A DNA stretch of 64,000 bases from the NCBI GenBank assembly GCA_947501555.1, contig CANMWG010000001.1, positions 248,001 through 312,000 of the forward strand. Direction: 5' to 3'. Below, piece by piece: positions 34,653-44,399 of the stretch. Within the stretch, counting starts at the first letter, position 1; each line of letters starts with the position of its first letter. Made by a program: the position numbers and the translations under genes. The DNA comes from an uncultured Paracoccaceae bacterium (GTDB lineage Bacteria > Pseudomonadota > Alphaproteobacteria > Rhodobacterales > Rhodobacteraceae). The notes beneath the pieces were generated by a model that saw only the letters and a list, made by a program, of their open reading frames with translations, was not told the origin of the DNA and searched no databases.

Positions 34653-36519
34653 CCTTGCTGCGCCAGCCCTTTGGCAACAAAATGCCATGGGCCGTTTTAT
34701 CCCAATAGAACGGCTTGCTGGCCAGTTCCCATAATCCTTTATAGGCGGCCAAGGCGCCAAGCGGGAAATAGAACTGCAGTGTGACGGCCCATTTGACTAA
34801 CCAGGATTTGCCGGCCTTGCGCAGCCCAACGAAGGCTGCCGCAAATCCGATCACTTCCGACAGGATGAATAGCCCGCCCAAGGTCCAAAACGCCCAAGAT
34901 GGCATCAGCGGGCTGAGCGGGTGACCGAAGCCAAGGGGCAGCAGCCAGAACGTCCAAAGGATGGGGGCCAGAACAAATTGCGAGAGCGTCCCAAGAAACA
35001 GCAGCTGTATCCCAAAAAACCGCCAGCCGCCCAGATCGCGCCATAGCTTGGCGGGGTTGCGCATATGGACGCCGTAGGTGATCGCGTAACCTTTGAGCCA
35101 TCGCGAGCGTTGTTTGACCCACGGCCAGGCGCGCCCATTTGCCTCTTCCTCGGTCACGGTTTTTATCAATTCGGTTCGGTAGCCGTGCCGGGCCAACCGT
35201 ACGCCCAAATCGGCATCCTCGGTCACATTATGGGCGTCCCAACCGCCTAATTCCTCAAGCACATTGCGCCGGAAAAACAATGTGGTGCCGCCCAATGGAA
35301 CCACAAGCCCGAGCTTTTGCAGACCCGGCAGGATCACCCGAAACCAGCTGGCATATTCGATGGTGAAACAGCGGGTTAGCCAGTTTGCCTCAGCATTGTA
35401 GTAGTCCAACGTGCCTTGCAGGCAGGCGACCTGGGGGCCGTGATTGGCAAAATGATCGGCGACAACGCGTAACTGATCGGGTGCGGGCGCGTCTTCGGCG
35501 TCCCAGATCCCGATGATGCTGCCGCGTGCGAAATCCAGCGCGTAATTTAGGGCACGCGGCTTGGTTTTGATAGTGCCTTTGGGCACAACGATGGCGCGCA
35601 TCCAGGTGGGCAGCGTGGTCCGGCCCAAGGTGGTGCGGGTGGTTGTGTCATCGGCCTCAAGCACAAGGCAGACGTCCAGCAAGGCACGCGGATAATCCAA
35701 CGCCTTGAGCCGTTCCAGAAGGTGCTCGGCTATGGCGGTTTCATTGTAAAGCGGAACAAGCATGCTGATCACGGGCAGGCGGGCAGGGGTCACGTTGGGT
35801 GCTGTGACGGGCTTTGCGCGCCAACCGATGACGGCCGCAGTGGCCTTCAGAGCGGTGGTTAGGATTAACGTAAGGATGGCCCAGCCGGTCAAGACCACGG
35901 TCAAGGTTTGGGGGGCTACAAGCAAACCGGTCAGCAATACCGTTGCAAGCCCGAACCACACGCCAAAAGCAAAAGTGGCGTTCCAGTCCCGGCAACTTTC
36001 GGCGCCTGCCACCTTGGTTTCTGCGGCATTGACCAATTGCGCACCGCATTCCTTATTGATGCTGCGATGTAGGTGTTCCTGGGTGGTGATGGCCATGCGC
36101 ACCGGCCCGAAGGCAGCGCGGAGTGCTGCATGGTGATCAGCAAATTGATCAGGATTGAATGTCAAAACGATAGTTTCGCCGCCAATCTGGCGCCAGGGCA
36201 TGACCCCTTCTTGTAGGCAAGTTTGCGGACCATAGAGTTGCAGCAGCGTGCAATCTGGGCGTTGTTCGACGGGGTTGATGAATTGGGTTTGCAGCTGTTC
36301 GGCGAGGATGTCGGCAATCGAATATTCGGGGACATCGTAAGTGCGGCACAGTACATCCGCGAGTGGAACCGCTTGTTTCCGGGCCAGAAGAGAGGCGTCT
36401 TGAGCGTCCTGCGGACGGATCAAGCCACTGTTGATCAGCTTGTTTGCTAAGCTGGTTGGGTCTGTCACCCCCTGAAAGACAGGAGGTTGGTGTTGTCTGC
36501 GATGATCAAAATGTAACAT
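34606..36519 (-). CDS. Membrane GT2 glycosyltransferase with MshEN-like N-terminal domain
   Basis: 637 residues. The N-terminal 160 have two tandem MshEN/T2SSE-N-like repeats (LANKLINSGLIRPQDAQDASLLARKQ and PLADVLCRTYDVPEYSIADILAEQ), which in other proteins bind c-di-GMP. Two helices precede a family-2 glycosyltransferase domain: VPLYNE, EADDT, GIWDAEDAP, NVTEDADLGVRL, and QRSRWLKGY (the QxxRW motif of processive synthases). Four more C-terminal helices complete an export-type pore. Proteins of this build make or export exopolysaccharide. It has no bcsB- or pgaB-like partner beside it. Confidence 0.88.
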   Translation of the reverse strand: MLHFDHRRQHQPPVFQGVTDPTSLANKLINSGLIRPQDAQDASLLARKQAVPLADVLCRTYDVPEYSIADILAEQLQTQFINPVEQRPDCTLLQLYGPQTCLQEGVMPWRQIGGETIVLTFNPDQFADHHAALRAAFGPVRMAITTQEHLHRSINKECGAQLVNAAETKVAGAESCRDWNATFAFGVWFGLATVLLTGLLVAPQTLTVVLTGWAILTLILTTALKATAAVIGWRAKPVTAPNVTPARLPVISMLVPLYNETAIAEHLLERLKALDYPRALLDVCLVLEADDTTTRTTLGRTTLPTWMRAIVVPKGTIKTKPRALNYALDFARGSIIGIWDAEDAPAPDQLRVVADHFANHGPQVACLQGTLDYYNAEANWLTRCFTIEYASWFRVILPGLQKLGLVVPLGGTTLFFRRNVLEELGGWDAHNVTEDADLGVRLARHGYRTELIKTVTEEEANGRAWPWVKQRSRWLKGYAITYGVHMRNPAKLWRDLGGWRFFGIQLLFLGTLSQFVLAPILWTFWLLPLGFGHPLSPLMPSWAFWTLGGLFILSEVIGFAAAFVGLRKAGKSWLVKWAVTLQFYFPLGALAAYKGLWELASKPFYWDKTAHGILLPKGWRSKATPPPQPPVRPVSIG

Positions 36520-36572
36520 ACCAACCCCGAAACCAAGCAGGCCCAGAATCGTCGAGGTTGGTTAAGTATCAG

Positions 36573-37739
36573 TTAAGAATGATTCTCAACTATAGGTTGT
36601 GTTGCCTTGTCCATCGCGTCGACAAACCGTTCAAACAAGTAGTAGCTGTCTTGCGGGCCGGGGCTGGCTTCGGGGTGGTATTGGACGCTGAACACGGGTC
36701 TGTCAGCCACACGAATTCCGCAATTGCTGCCATCAAACAGTGACACATGGGTCTCAATAACACCTGCAGGCAGGCTTTGACTGTCAACCGTAAAGCCATG
36801 GTTCATTGAGGTAATTTCGACCTTACCGGTATCCATATCCTTTACAGGATGGTTCGCGCCGTGATGACCGTGGTTCATCTTGATCGTGCGCGCGCCAAGC
36901 GCGAGCGCCAGCATCTGGTGGCCCAGACAAATGCCAAAGACGGGGATGTCGGTCGCCAGCACACCCTGGATCATCGGCACGGCATAGACGCCTGTTGCGG
37001 CCGGATCTCCGGGGCCGTTGGACAGAAAAACACCATCTGGCTTGAGCGCCAACACATCCTCAGCCGTGGCTGTGGCGGGCAGGACCGTGACGTCGCAGCC
37101 GGCACTTGCGAGACACCGCAGAATGTTGCGTTTTGCGCCATAATCAATAGCCACAACCTTGTGCTTAGGGGCTGTTTGCGGGGCGTAACCCTCGGGCCAA
37201 GCCCACCGCATCTCATCCCAGTGATAGGACTGGACACAGGTGACATCCTTGGCCAGATCAAGACCCTCAAGCCCTTGAAAGGCGCGGGCTTTCCGGACCA
37301 GAGCTTCGATATCAAAATTGCCGTCAGGGTCATGGGCAAGGGCTACATGGGGCGCGCCTTGTTGGCGGATCGCGCGGGTCAAACGCCGGGTATCAACACC
37401 ACCCATGCCTATGCGATTGCGGTTGGACAACCACTCTGTCAGCTCTTGCGTGGCGCGCCAGTTTGAGGCCAGTGTTGGATCCCATTTAACCACCATGCCC
37501 GCAGCGACGGGGTCGGCGTGCTCATTGTCTTCTGGGGTGACACCGGTGTTCCCGATATGGGGGAAGGTGAAGGTGACGACCTGTCCCGCATAGGACGGGT
37601 CGGTCATGATTTCCTGATATCCGGTCATTGCCGTGTTAAAGCAGAGCTCAGCCGTTGTTTCGCCCGTGGCGCCAAAGCCGATCCCATAAAAGATTGTGCC
37701 ATCCGCAAGGGCCAGACAAGCCGTTGGTTTCTGCGTCAT
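36573..37739 (-). CDS. carA: Carbamoyl-phosphate synthase small (glutaminase) chain
   Basis: 388 residues, the usual length. The N-terminal domain (DGTIFYGIGFGATGETTAELCFNTAMTGYQEIMTDPSYAGQ) and the triad glutaminase domain (SNGPGDP, PVFGICLGHQMLALALGA with the Cys, GANHPVK, PVFSVQYHPEASPGPQD with the His) are intact. It hydrolyses glutamine and channels ammonia to CarB for pyrimidine and arginine synthesis. carB is not in this window. It is a single minus-strand gene. Confidence 0.97.
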   Translation of the reverse strand: MTQKPTACLALADGTIFYGIGFGATGETTAELCFNTAMTGYQEIMTDPSYAGQVVTFTFPHIGNTGVTPEDNEHADPVAAGMVVKWDPTLASNWRATQELTEWLSNRNRIGMGGVDTRRLTRAIRQQGAPHVALAHDPDGNFDIEALVRKARAFQGLEGLDLAKDVTCVQSYHWDEMRWAWPEGYAPQTAPKHKVVAIDYGAKRNILRCLASAGCDVTVLPATATAEDVLALKPDGVFLSNGPGDPAATGVYAVPMIQGVLATDIPVFGICLGHQMLALALGARTIKMNHGHHGANHPVKDMDTGKVEITSMNHGFTVDSQSLPAGVIETHVSLFDGSNCGIRVADRPVFSVQYHPEASPGPQDSYYLFERFVDAMDKATQPIVENHS

Positions 37740-37914
37740 GACATCACCCCTTTTGTGCTAAATTGGGCCGGGTTTAAGGGCGGCGGCGGGCCGGGTCAAG
37801 CCGCAGTTTGCACCCTTGCAAACAAGGGCTGACGTCACGCAAGCGGCGCTTGTCATGGGTTTGTAGGCCGGATAAGCTGGGTATTCGTTTTACGGGACAT
37901 AACGGAACACATCT

Positions 37915-38376
37915 ATGAACATGCGCGACCGGGTCACTGCGGCCCTGAAGGATGCGATGAAGTCGAAAGAGGCGGATCGCCTGTCGACCCTGCGGCTGAT
38001 CAATGCGGCGATCAAAGACAAAGATATCGCCTTGCGGGGAACGGCAGACGAAGAAGCGGGCGTCGGTGACGCGGATGTGCTGGCCATTATGGGCCGCATG
38101 GTCAAGCAACGCCAGGAAAGTGCGCGTGCCTATGAAGAAGGCGGTCGGCTAGAGCTGGCTGAGAAGGAACTGTCGGAGATCAAGGTGATCGAAGGGTTCC
38201 TGCCTAAACAGCTGAGCGAAGATGAGGCTGCCACCGCTGTGGATGCCGCCATCGCTGAGGTCGGTGCTGCAAGTATTCGCGACATGGGCAAGGTCATGGC
38301 CGCTCTGAAAGGCAAATACACAGGTCAGATGGATTTTGGTAAAGCAGGTCCGATGGTCAAAGCAAAGCTGGGTTAA
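37915..38376 (+). CDS. GatB/YqeY-domain protein
   Basis: 153 residues, standard for the YqeY family: MRDRVTAALKDAMKSKEADRLSTLRLINAAIKDKDIA at the N-terminus and SIRDMGKVMAALKGKYTGQMDFGKAG near the C-terminus. These are cytoplasmic helical proteins that resemble the tRNA-binding tail of GatB; the function is not established. It is divergent from carA across 175 bases, as in other Rhodobacteraceae, and its end overlaps the convergent DUF2244 gene by four bases. Confidence 0.92.
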   Translation: MNMRDRVTAALKDAMKSKEADRLSTLRLINAAIKDKDIALRGTADEEAGVGDADVLAIMGRMVKQRQESARAYEEGGRLELAEKELSEIKVIEGFLPKQLSEDEAATAVDAAIAEVGAASIRDMGKVMAALKGKYTGQMDFGKAGPMVKAKLG

Positions 38377-38903
38377 TTGCGCGTGGATGGGTCAAGACCC
38401 ATCTTACGCGATCCATCTGCCCGCAGCGCCTGTTTTAGATCATTGTAGAGTGCCAACCGCTCGCCCGCATCCAAGAATGCCCCGATCTCAACCTCGCGGT
38501 CGCCTCCGCGTAGGGTGATGTAGTTTTCAACCGGCCCACCTTTGGGATGAAGGTGGACGCTGATCCAATAGCGGTTGGCTTGCCATTCTTGCCGGTCCCC
38601 TTTGGGGTTGTGCCGGGTCAGATGGGCCTTGGTTTCATCAACCACCAGTTCTTCCAGCACCTCACCGCGCTTATAACTGATGTTGAGCGCGGTCCAAAGT
38701 CCAGCGATCATCAGCGCAAAGAACGGCAGCAACCCCCAAAGAATAGGCGTCCCAAGCACGGTGATCAAAGGCAGGGCAACAATCAGTGCGGTTGCGCCGA
38801 CAAAAAGAACGAAATCTTTCCGCAGCAGTGACCGATAGGGCCAGAGGCAAAGTTCCCATCTGGGCTGTGTATGGGGCGGTGGTGGGGTCCATTCATATGG
38901 CAT
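38373..38903 (-). CDS. DUF2244 family membrane protein
   Basis: 176 residues with two adjacent membrane helices at residues about 30-73 (FVLFVGATALIVALPLITVLG and ILWGLLPFFALMIAGLWTALN) and a conserved cytoplasmic part (RWELCLWPYRSL before, WISVHLHPKGGPVENYITLRGG after). The family often lies near cytochrome oxidase genes, as here (ctaD is 1.5 kb away), but its role is unknown. The last residues (RKMGLDPS) are encoded by the dispersed GATGGGTC palindrome at 38386-38403. Confidence 0.88.
   Translation of the reverse strand: MPYEWTPPPPHTQPRWELCLWPYRSLLRKDFVLFVGATALIVALPLITVLGTPILWGLLPFFALMIAGLWTALNISYKRGEVLEELVVDETKAHLTRHNPKGDRQEWQANRYWISVHLHPKGGPVENYITLRGGDREVEIGAFLDAGERLALYNDLKQALRADGSRKMGLDPSTRN
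38386..38403. repeat. Palindromic repeat GATGGGTC-AA-GACCCATC, copy 2
   Basis: Identical to the unit at 27841-27858 with the same TTACG extension. This copy is inside the 3' end of the DUF2244 coding sequence, where it supplies the KMGLDPS residues. The yqeY stop is 10 bases to the left. Confidence 0.8.
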
Positions 38904-39025
38904 AGCATTTATCTAGCGGAGTCTGGTGCGGTGGCAAATGCGAGGTTGTGTCACGGGGGCTTGTAACTGCCACGCAATAGGACGATCTATGCGCTGCGAA
39001 GTATATATCGAGAAAGGTCATTTCG

Positions 39026-40300
39026 ATGGATATGTCCTCTGCCCGCCCTAAGGTCGTGATCATAGGTGCCGGTTTTGGTGGCCTTTCGGTTGCCAAGGCG
39101 CTCAAGCGTACCTCTGTTGATATTGAGATCATCGACCGGCGAAACTATCACCTGTTCCAGCCGCTTTTGTATCAGGTTGCCACGGCTGATCTGTCGCCCG
39201 CAGATATCGCTTGGCCGATCCGCGGCATCTTTTCCCGTCAGAAAAACGTCGCCGTAACCCTGTCAGAGGTTGTGGGTGTCGACACAGCTGCCCGCCAGGT
39301 GCACTGCGCTGCGGGCCCTGTTGACTACGATTATCTTGTGGTCGCCACAGGCGCCCATCATTCGTATTTCGGCAATGATCAGTGGGAGGAACATGCCCCC
39401 GGCCTGAAGCGTCTGGTGGATGCCACAGACATTCGCAGGCGGGTGCTGATGGCCTTTGAACGCGCGGAATTGGCGACTGACCCTGCCGCGCAGTCCCGGG
39501 AACTGACCTTTGTCGTGGTCGGCGGCGGTCCTACGGGTGTTGAGATGGCAGGTGCCATTGCAGAGCTTGCCCATTTCACGTTGGCCCGCGATTTCCGCAG
39601 GATTGCCTCGACGGATGCGCGTGTGATTTTGATCGAAGCGGGTGATCGTGTGCTGAGCCCGTTCCCGGAAGAGCTGTCTGCTAAGGCCAAGGCCTCGCTT
39701 GAAAAACTGGGCGTTGAGGTTTGGACGGGCGTGCAGGTGCAGGATATTACCGCGCAGGGCGTGACCTCATCCGATGGGGTTGTGCCTGCCGCGACGGTCG
39801 TTTGGGGGGCAGGGGTTGCGGTGAAACATCTGGATGCTTGGCTTGGCGCTGAGACCGACCGGAATGGCCGCGTTGCAGTGTCAGGTGATCTATCCGTGCC
39901 CGGGCATCCAGAGGTCTTTGTGATCGGCGATGCCGCCAAGGTGCCTTGGCGTGATGGCATGGATGTGCCAGGGATTGCCCCGGCCGCTAAGCAGGAAGGC
40001 GTATTTGTTGCCAATCAGATCGCAGGCGCGCTGGCTGGCAAACCAAAGACCGGCGCGTTCAAATACCGACACGCCGGCAATCTGGCAACGATTGGGCGGC
40101 ATGCCGCTGTGATCGATTTTGGCCGGATCAGATTGTCAGGCTTTGTGGCGTGGTGGCTTTGGGGGGTGGCCCATATCTATTTCCTGATTGGGGTCAGGCA
40201 GCCGGTCATGGTGGCGCTGAGCTGGTTCTGGTCGTACCTGACCCTATTCGAAGGGCGCGCGGTTGATCACAGGGGCAGGGCAGAGACCGCCGACCAATGA
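39026..40300 (+). CDS. Type-II NADH dehydrogenase-like FAD oxidoreductase
   Basis: 424 residues. Two dinucleotide folds are visible: VVIIGAGFGGLSVAKALKR (FAD) and FVVVGGGPTGVEMAGAIAEL (NADH). VIGDAAKVPW is the second FAD motif. The C-terminal region has a membrane-facing hydrophobic patch (FVAWWLWGVAHIYFLIG). NDH-2 enzymes pass electrons from NADH to ubiquinone without pumping. AAGG stands nine bases before the ATG. A strong bidirectional terminator follows. It is next to ctaD, so a respiratory role fits. Confidence 0.92.
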   Translation: MDMSSARPKVVIIGAGFGGLSVAKALKRTSVDIEIIDRRNYHLFQPLLYQVATADLSPADIAWPIRGIFSRQKNVAVTLSEVVGVDTAARQVHCAAGPVDYDYLVVATGAHHSYFGNDQWEEHAPGLKRLVDATDIRRRVLMAFERAELATDPAAQSRELTFVVVGGGPTGVEMAGAIAELAHFTLARDFRRIASTDARVILIEAGDRVLSPFPEELSAKAKASLEKLGVEVWTGVQVQDITAQGVTSSDGVVPAATVVWGAGVAVKHLDAWLGAETDRNGRVAVSGDLSVPGHPEVFVIGDAAKVPWRDGMDVPGIAPAAKQEGVFVANQIAGALAGKPKTGAFKYRHAGNLATIGRHAAVIDFGRIRLSGFVAWWLWGVAHIYFLIGVRQPVMVALSWFWSYLTLFEGRAVDHRGRAETADQ

Positions 40301-40345
40301 CGCGGATGACGATAAGGCGGCCTGAGTTTTGGACCCGGAAAATGC

Positions 40346-40379
40346 AAAAAGCCCCATCTATTTGATGGGGCTTTTTTTT
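40346..40379. terminator. Bidirectional intrinsic terminator between the NDH-2 gene and ctaD
   Basis: AAAAAGCCCCATC, a five-base loop, and GATGGGGCTTTTT, followed by more T. A-runs and T-runs on both sides allow termination of both convergent genes. It is the clearest terminator in the window. Confidence 0.93.
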
Positions 40380-40399
40380 GTGAATGATCACTTAGTTTC

Positions 40400-42073
40400 T
40401 TAGTGCGAAGGCGCTTTGTCCCAGTCTTCCTGCTTTGGCAGGATTTCGAACGTGTGCTCAGGTGGTGGGCTTGGCAATGTCCACTCCAGCGTGTCTGCGT
40501 ATTCGTTCCAAGGGTTGTTCGCGGTGCTGCGGCGGCCCCAGCCAAGTGTGTAGACCATCACACCAATGAAAAACAGGAACGAGGCGAAGGACAAGAATGC
40601 CCCCCAGCTTGAGACGTAGTTCCAGTATGCAAAGGCCTCTGGGTAGTCGATATAGCGCCGTGGCATGCCCTGACGACCGAGGAAGTGCTGCGGGAAGAAG
40701 GTAATGTTTGCGCCAATGAACATCGCCCAGAAGTGCAGCTTGCCTGCCCATTCAGGGTACATCCGGCCTGACATCTTGGGCAGGTAAAAGTAGATACCCG
40801 CAAAGATCGAGAAGATTGCACCAAGGCTCATGACGTAGTGGAAATGCGCCACAACGTAATAGGTGTCATGGTAGACCCGGTCTACGCCAGCTTGGCTGAG
40901 CACGATGCCTGTCACACCACCGACTGTAAACAGGAACAAGAAACCCATAGCCCAAAGCATTGGCGTCTTAAACTCAATCGAGCCGCCCCACATGGTGGCG
41001 ATCCATGAGAAGATTTTCACGCCCGTTGGAACCGCGATCACCATGGTTGCCAACATGAAGTAAGACTGCTGTGTCAGGGACATCCCCACCGTGTACATGT
41101 GGTGCGCCCAAACGACAAACCCCAATACGCCGATCGCAACCATCGCGTAAACCATTGGCAGGTAACCAAAGATCGGTTTACGGCTGAATGTTGCAATGAC
41201 GTGGCTGACGATGCCAAAGCCCGGGATGATGATGATGTAGACCTCAGGGTGCCCAAAGAACCACAGGATGTGCTGGTACAGGATCGGGTCACCGCCTCGT
41301 TCTGGCTGGAAGAACCCAAAGTCAAAGTTACGGTCCATCAAGAGCATTGTGATAGCACCTGCAAGGACGGGCAAAGCTAGAAGGATCAACCATGCTGTGA
41401 CGAAGATTGACCAGGCAAACAATGGCACTTTGTGCAAGGTCATCCCTGGCGCGCGCATGTTCAGGAAAGTGGTAATCATATTGATCGCGCCCAAGATCGA
41501 TGAGGCACCCGACAGGTGCACCGCAAAGATCGCAAGGTCCATGGACATGCCACCCTCAGAGGTGGACAGAGGCGGATAGAGCACCCAACCGACGCCGGAC
41601 CCAAGTTGCCCGTTGCCGCCAGGGGCCAGCATGGATGCAACACCCAGCGATGCACCGGCCACAAACATCCAGTAAGACAGGTTATTGAGCCGCGGGAACG
41701 CCATATCCGGCGCACCGATCTGCAGCGGCATGAAATAGTTGCCGAAGCCACCAAACAGGGCCGGAATGACGACGAAGAACATCATCAATACGCCATGATA
41801 GGTTATCAAAACGTTCCACAGGTGCCCGTTGGGTGTGCAGGGTGCACTGGAATCCGCAAACATCCGCGCGCCCTCAAGGCACATATATTGCACCCCGGGG
41901 TTCATCAACTCTAGCCGCATGTAGACAGTGAAGGCCACGGACACAAAACCCAAAGCACCCGCAGTAAACAGGTACAGGATCCCGATATCCTTATGATTTG
42001 TCGACATAAACCAGCGGGTGAAGAAGCCCCGCTCGTCTTCGTGTGCATCGCCGTGGATGGCTGCGTCTGCCAT
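40400..42073 (-). CDS. ctaD: Cytochrome c oxidase subunit I (aa3-type)
   Basis: 557 residues with twelve membrane helices. Haem and copper ligands can be placed: [11 protein letters not shown] (haem a His), [17 protein letters not shown] (CuB His and the His-Tyr pair), [10 protein letters not shown] (CuB His pair) and [13 protein letters not shown] (haem a3/a His). The D-channel N/D region is present in [23 protein letters not shown]. It reduces oxygen to water and pumps protons. Only subunit I is here; other subunits are elsewhere. ATG at 42073 is chosen because the upstream codons do not resemble the family. The upstream region contains one copy of the repeat at 42157. Confidence 0.97.
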   Translation of the reverse strand: MADAAIHGDAHEDERGFFTRWFMSTNHKDIGILYLFTAGALGFVSVAFTVYMRLELMNPGVQYMCLEGARMFADSSAPCTPNGHLWNVLITYHGVLMMFFVVIPALFGGFGNYFMPLQIGAPDMAFPRLNNLSYWMFVAGASLGVASMLAPGGNGQLGSGVGWVLYPPLSTSEGGMSMDLAIFAVHLSGASSILGAINMITTFLNMRAPGMTLHKVPLFAWSIFVTAWLILLALPVLAGAITMLLMDRNFDFGFFQPERGGDPILYQHILWFFGHPEVYIIIIPGFGIVSHVIATFSRKPIFGYLPMVYAMVAIGVLGFVVWAHHMYTVGMSLTQQSYFMLATMVIAVPTGVKIFSWIATMWGGSIEFKTPMLWAMGFLFLFTVGGVTGIVLSQAGVDRVYHDTYYVVAHFHYVMSLGAIFSIFAGIYFYLPKMSGRMYPEWAGKLHFWAMFIGANITFFPQHFLGRQGMPRRYIDYPEAFAYWNYVSSWGAFLSFASFLFFIGVMVYTLGWGRRSTANNPWNEYADTLEWTLPSPPPEHTFEILPKQEDWDKAPSH

Positions 42074-42156
42074 GTTGGCTCTCCTCGTATTGGCTACATC
42101 TGGGCACCAGCGATTCATCGCCGCGCGTGCATTTGGGCCGGTTCTAAAGCGTTGTG

Positions 42157-42298
42157 CTTAAAGGAGCAATAAAGGAAGCGCATTTGGCGCTGGGTTAAAT
42201 TGGCGCAGGGGGCTTAAATGCTTAGGCCCCTCAATGACGGCGCTTTCCGCTGCAATTTTGCGTACTGATCGGGTACAAGTGCCGTATTTACGATTGAC
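42157..42298. repeat. Direct repeat, copy A (upstream of ctaD)
   Basis: The first 56 bases match 44566-44622 with few differences (GGAGCAATAAAGGAAGCGCATTT and GCAGGGGG blocks); a second block of about 45 bases matches 44664-44707 (GCGTAC, GGGTACA, GCCGTA). Between them the copies differ. The hairpin AGCGC/GCGCT is conserved in both. This copy is 84 bases upstream of the ctaD start, and its left edge overlaps the GGDEF-EAL stop. Confidence 0.8.
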
Positions 42299-44399
42299 CA
42301 AGCCCGGCAGGCGAAGGTCGGTCGCTGCTCTCGCTCCGCGTTTCCTCACTCGATTGTGGCCCAGCTGCAAAATCTGCTTTTGACTTGCCATATCCTTGAA
42401 GCCAGACTTCGATATCGGAAAGCGATTGGGGAACGCCAATACCAAAGCCTTGTGCAACATCGCAATCTAGGTCTTGCAACGCGCGGAACTGCTTTGGATA
42501 TTCGATACCTTCAGCCACAATCGTCAGGTCGAGGCCATCGGCGATGCTAGAGATTGCCCGAATGACTTGTTCTGATCGCCTTTCGGTTGGGTCTTGGACC
42601 AACGCACGATCAATCTTTACGCCGTTCAGGTCGAGCAAGGTAAGATATGACAGTGATGAGTAGCCGGTACCAAAATCGTCTAGATAAACATTGACGCCTA
42701 ATTCCCTAAATTGGTTGAGTGTTCTTACTGCCGGGTCCGCCTCCCCCTCAATAAGGACAGATTCAGTCACTTCAACGATCAAGTCACTCGGTGAAACACC
42801 TGCCTCTTCAATAGATATCTTCAACCAATCCAGCAATTTAGGTTGACGTAAGGTCCATGCGTCGAAATTCACTGACATCGTCGGGACATCCCAACCATCG
42901 TTTCTGAGCTTCACCAAGGCCTTCAAGCTCTTTCGCAAAATCAGGCGGTCGATCTTGTGGATCAAATCCAATTCACGACTTAGGTCAATAAATCTTGCTG
43001 GCGATAGAACGCCCTGTTCGGGATGCTGCCACCGTGCGAGGCTCTCAAAGCCGACCAACTTCCCATCCGAAAAACGAACTTGCGGCTGCAGAAACGGGTC
43101 GAATTGTTCTTCTTCGACTGCGGCCTTTAAATCCTGTGACAAAGCGTGGCGATGCTCAATGTCTTGGCGCATTTCGTTGTTGAAAAAGCGACTGACGCCT
43201 CTGCCATCATTCTTGGCTTGATAAAGCGCGATGTCAGCATTTCCGATAAGCGTCATGGCGTTTTCAGCACCTGCGTGAAACGCGATTCCGATGCTTGCAC
43301 CGACTGAAATCTTATTGCGATCGATATCGAATGGCTCGGATATGCGTTTGATTAAACTCTCTGCAATGTCGTTCGCTTTTTGTGATGCGTGGTTCCTTGG
43401 CAGTTCCAAGACCACGATAAATTCGTCGCCCCCGACGCGCGCGACGAGATCGTCGTCACGAATAGTGAGCGCCATAATCTTTGCGCAGTGTTGGATGACC
43501 TGATCGCCAACTTGATGCCCCAAGGTGTCATTCACTTCCTTGAAACGATCTAAGTCTATGTGCATCAAGCAAAGCACGTCGTCAGTCTCGGAAGCAAGCC
43601 GCGCGTGCAATTCTTGTTCGAGCCGGTGACGATTTGCGATTCCAGTCAACGTATCGTGTAATGCGGCGTGGGTCATTTTGTCGGCAAGTTCAGCCAATTC
43701 TCGGTTCGTCGCCATCACTTCCTGATTGCGGCGATCCAATCCGGATATCGCGCGATTGATGATGACTTGCGCTGGCCAAAAGATCAGCACGCCTTCGGCG
43801 ATCACTGTGAGAACGGCCAAAAATAATGTCACCTCTTGGATCAAATGAAGGTTGTATGCACGCGAGTCGGCTTGCGCTTCGAAGAGATCGACGGCGATGT
43901 CGAGATCTCGCAAAACGCGGAAGGCCCCCAGCTCTCGTTGAAGATCAACAGAGTCAGTGTTCTGTCCGCCTTCAGATAAGACAAGCCGTGACAATGCGAT
44001 GAAGTTCTTTGTGGTATGATCCAATCCAACATCTTGGTTGACTGCATAGTGATCTGCGATCACGCCAGACTGCCCGACATGAGAGAGGAGTGTCTTATGG
44101 GCGTTTTCAAACTGCTGTATCGCATCTTCCATAAGCTTCGCAGCATATTGTCCGTTTATTGAAGAGAGTTCGGATGTCAAAAAGAGGATGCGTTGGCTGA
44201 GCATCCTTTGGCGGCCGCTCAGATTGATGATAGTCGTGTCGTCAGCCCCTCTTTTCATGGTCATGACATGCGCGATATGTGAGCCAAGCAACAGCGAAAC
44301 GATGAGACCGAGCGCGATCAGATATCGACGCCAAAGTTGTTTCGGGCGTGCCGAAAAGAGCCTCTCTATCAGGCCATGCTGCTGCCCCGTATGTTCCAT
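42288..44399 (-). CDS. GGDEF-EAL protein with a PilJ-N-type periplasmic sensor
   Basis: 703 residues. A membrane helix (about 25-45) leads into a periplasmic four-helix domain of the type IV pili/nitrate sensor N-terminal kind, with INLSGRQRMLSQRI as its signature, and a second helix ends it at about 215. The GGDEF domain (about 265-410) keeps DLDRFKEVNDTLGHQVGD and VGGDEF. The EAL domain (about 430-680) keeps GFESLARW, VNFDAW, EVTES, LDDFGTGYSSL, KIDR and AEGIE; QGFGIGVP replaces QGYLFGRP. Either c-di-GMP synthesis or hydrolysis is possible. GAAGGAG precedes the ATG at 44399. The gene lies between two copies of a ctaD upstream segment. Confidence 0.92.
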   Translation of the reverse strand: MEHTGQQHGLIERLFSARPKQLWRRYLIALGLIVSLLLGSHIAHVMTMKRGADDTTIINLSGRQRMLSQRILFLTSELSSINGQYAAKLMEDAIQQFENAHKTLLSHVGQSGVIADHYAVNQDVGLDHTTKNFIALSRLVLSEGGQNTDSVDLQRELGAFRVLRDLDIAVDLFEAQADSRAYNLHLIQEVTLFLAVLTVIAEGVLIFWPAQVIINRAISGLDRRNQEVMATNRELAELADKMTHAALHDTLTGIANRHRLEQELHARLASETDDVLCLMHIDLDRFKEVNDTLGHQVGDQVIQHCAKIMALTIRDDDLVARVGGDEFIVVLELPRNHASQKANDIAESLIKRISEPFDIDRNKISVGASIGIAFHAGAENAMTLIGNADIALYQAKNDGRGVSRFFNNEMRQDIEHRHALSQDLKAAVEEEQFDPFLQPQVRFSDGKLVGFESLARWQHPEQGVLSPARFIDLSRELDLIHKIDRLILRKSLKALVKLRNDGWDVPTMSVNFDAWTLRQPKLLDWLKISIEEAGVSPSDLIVEVTESVLIEGEADPAVRTLNQFRELGVNVYLDDFGTGYSSLSYLTLLDLNGVKIDRALVQDPTERRSEQVIRAISSIADGLDLTIVAEGIEYPKQFRALQDLDCDVAQGFGIGVPQSLSDIEVWLQGYGKSKADFAAGPQSSEETRSESSDRPSPAGLGQS

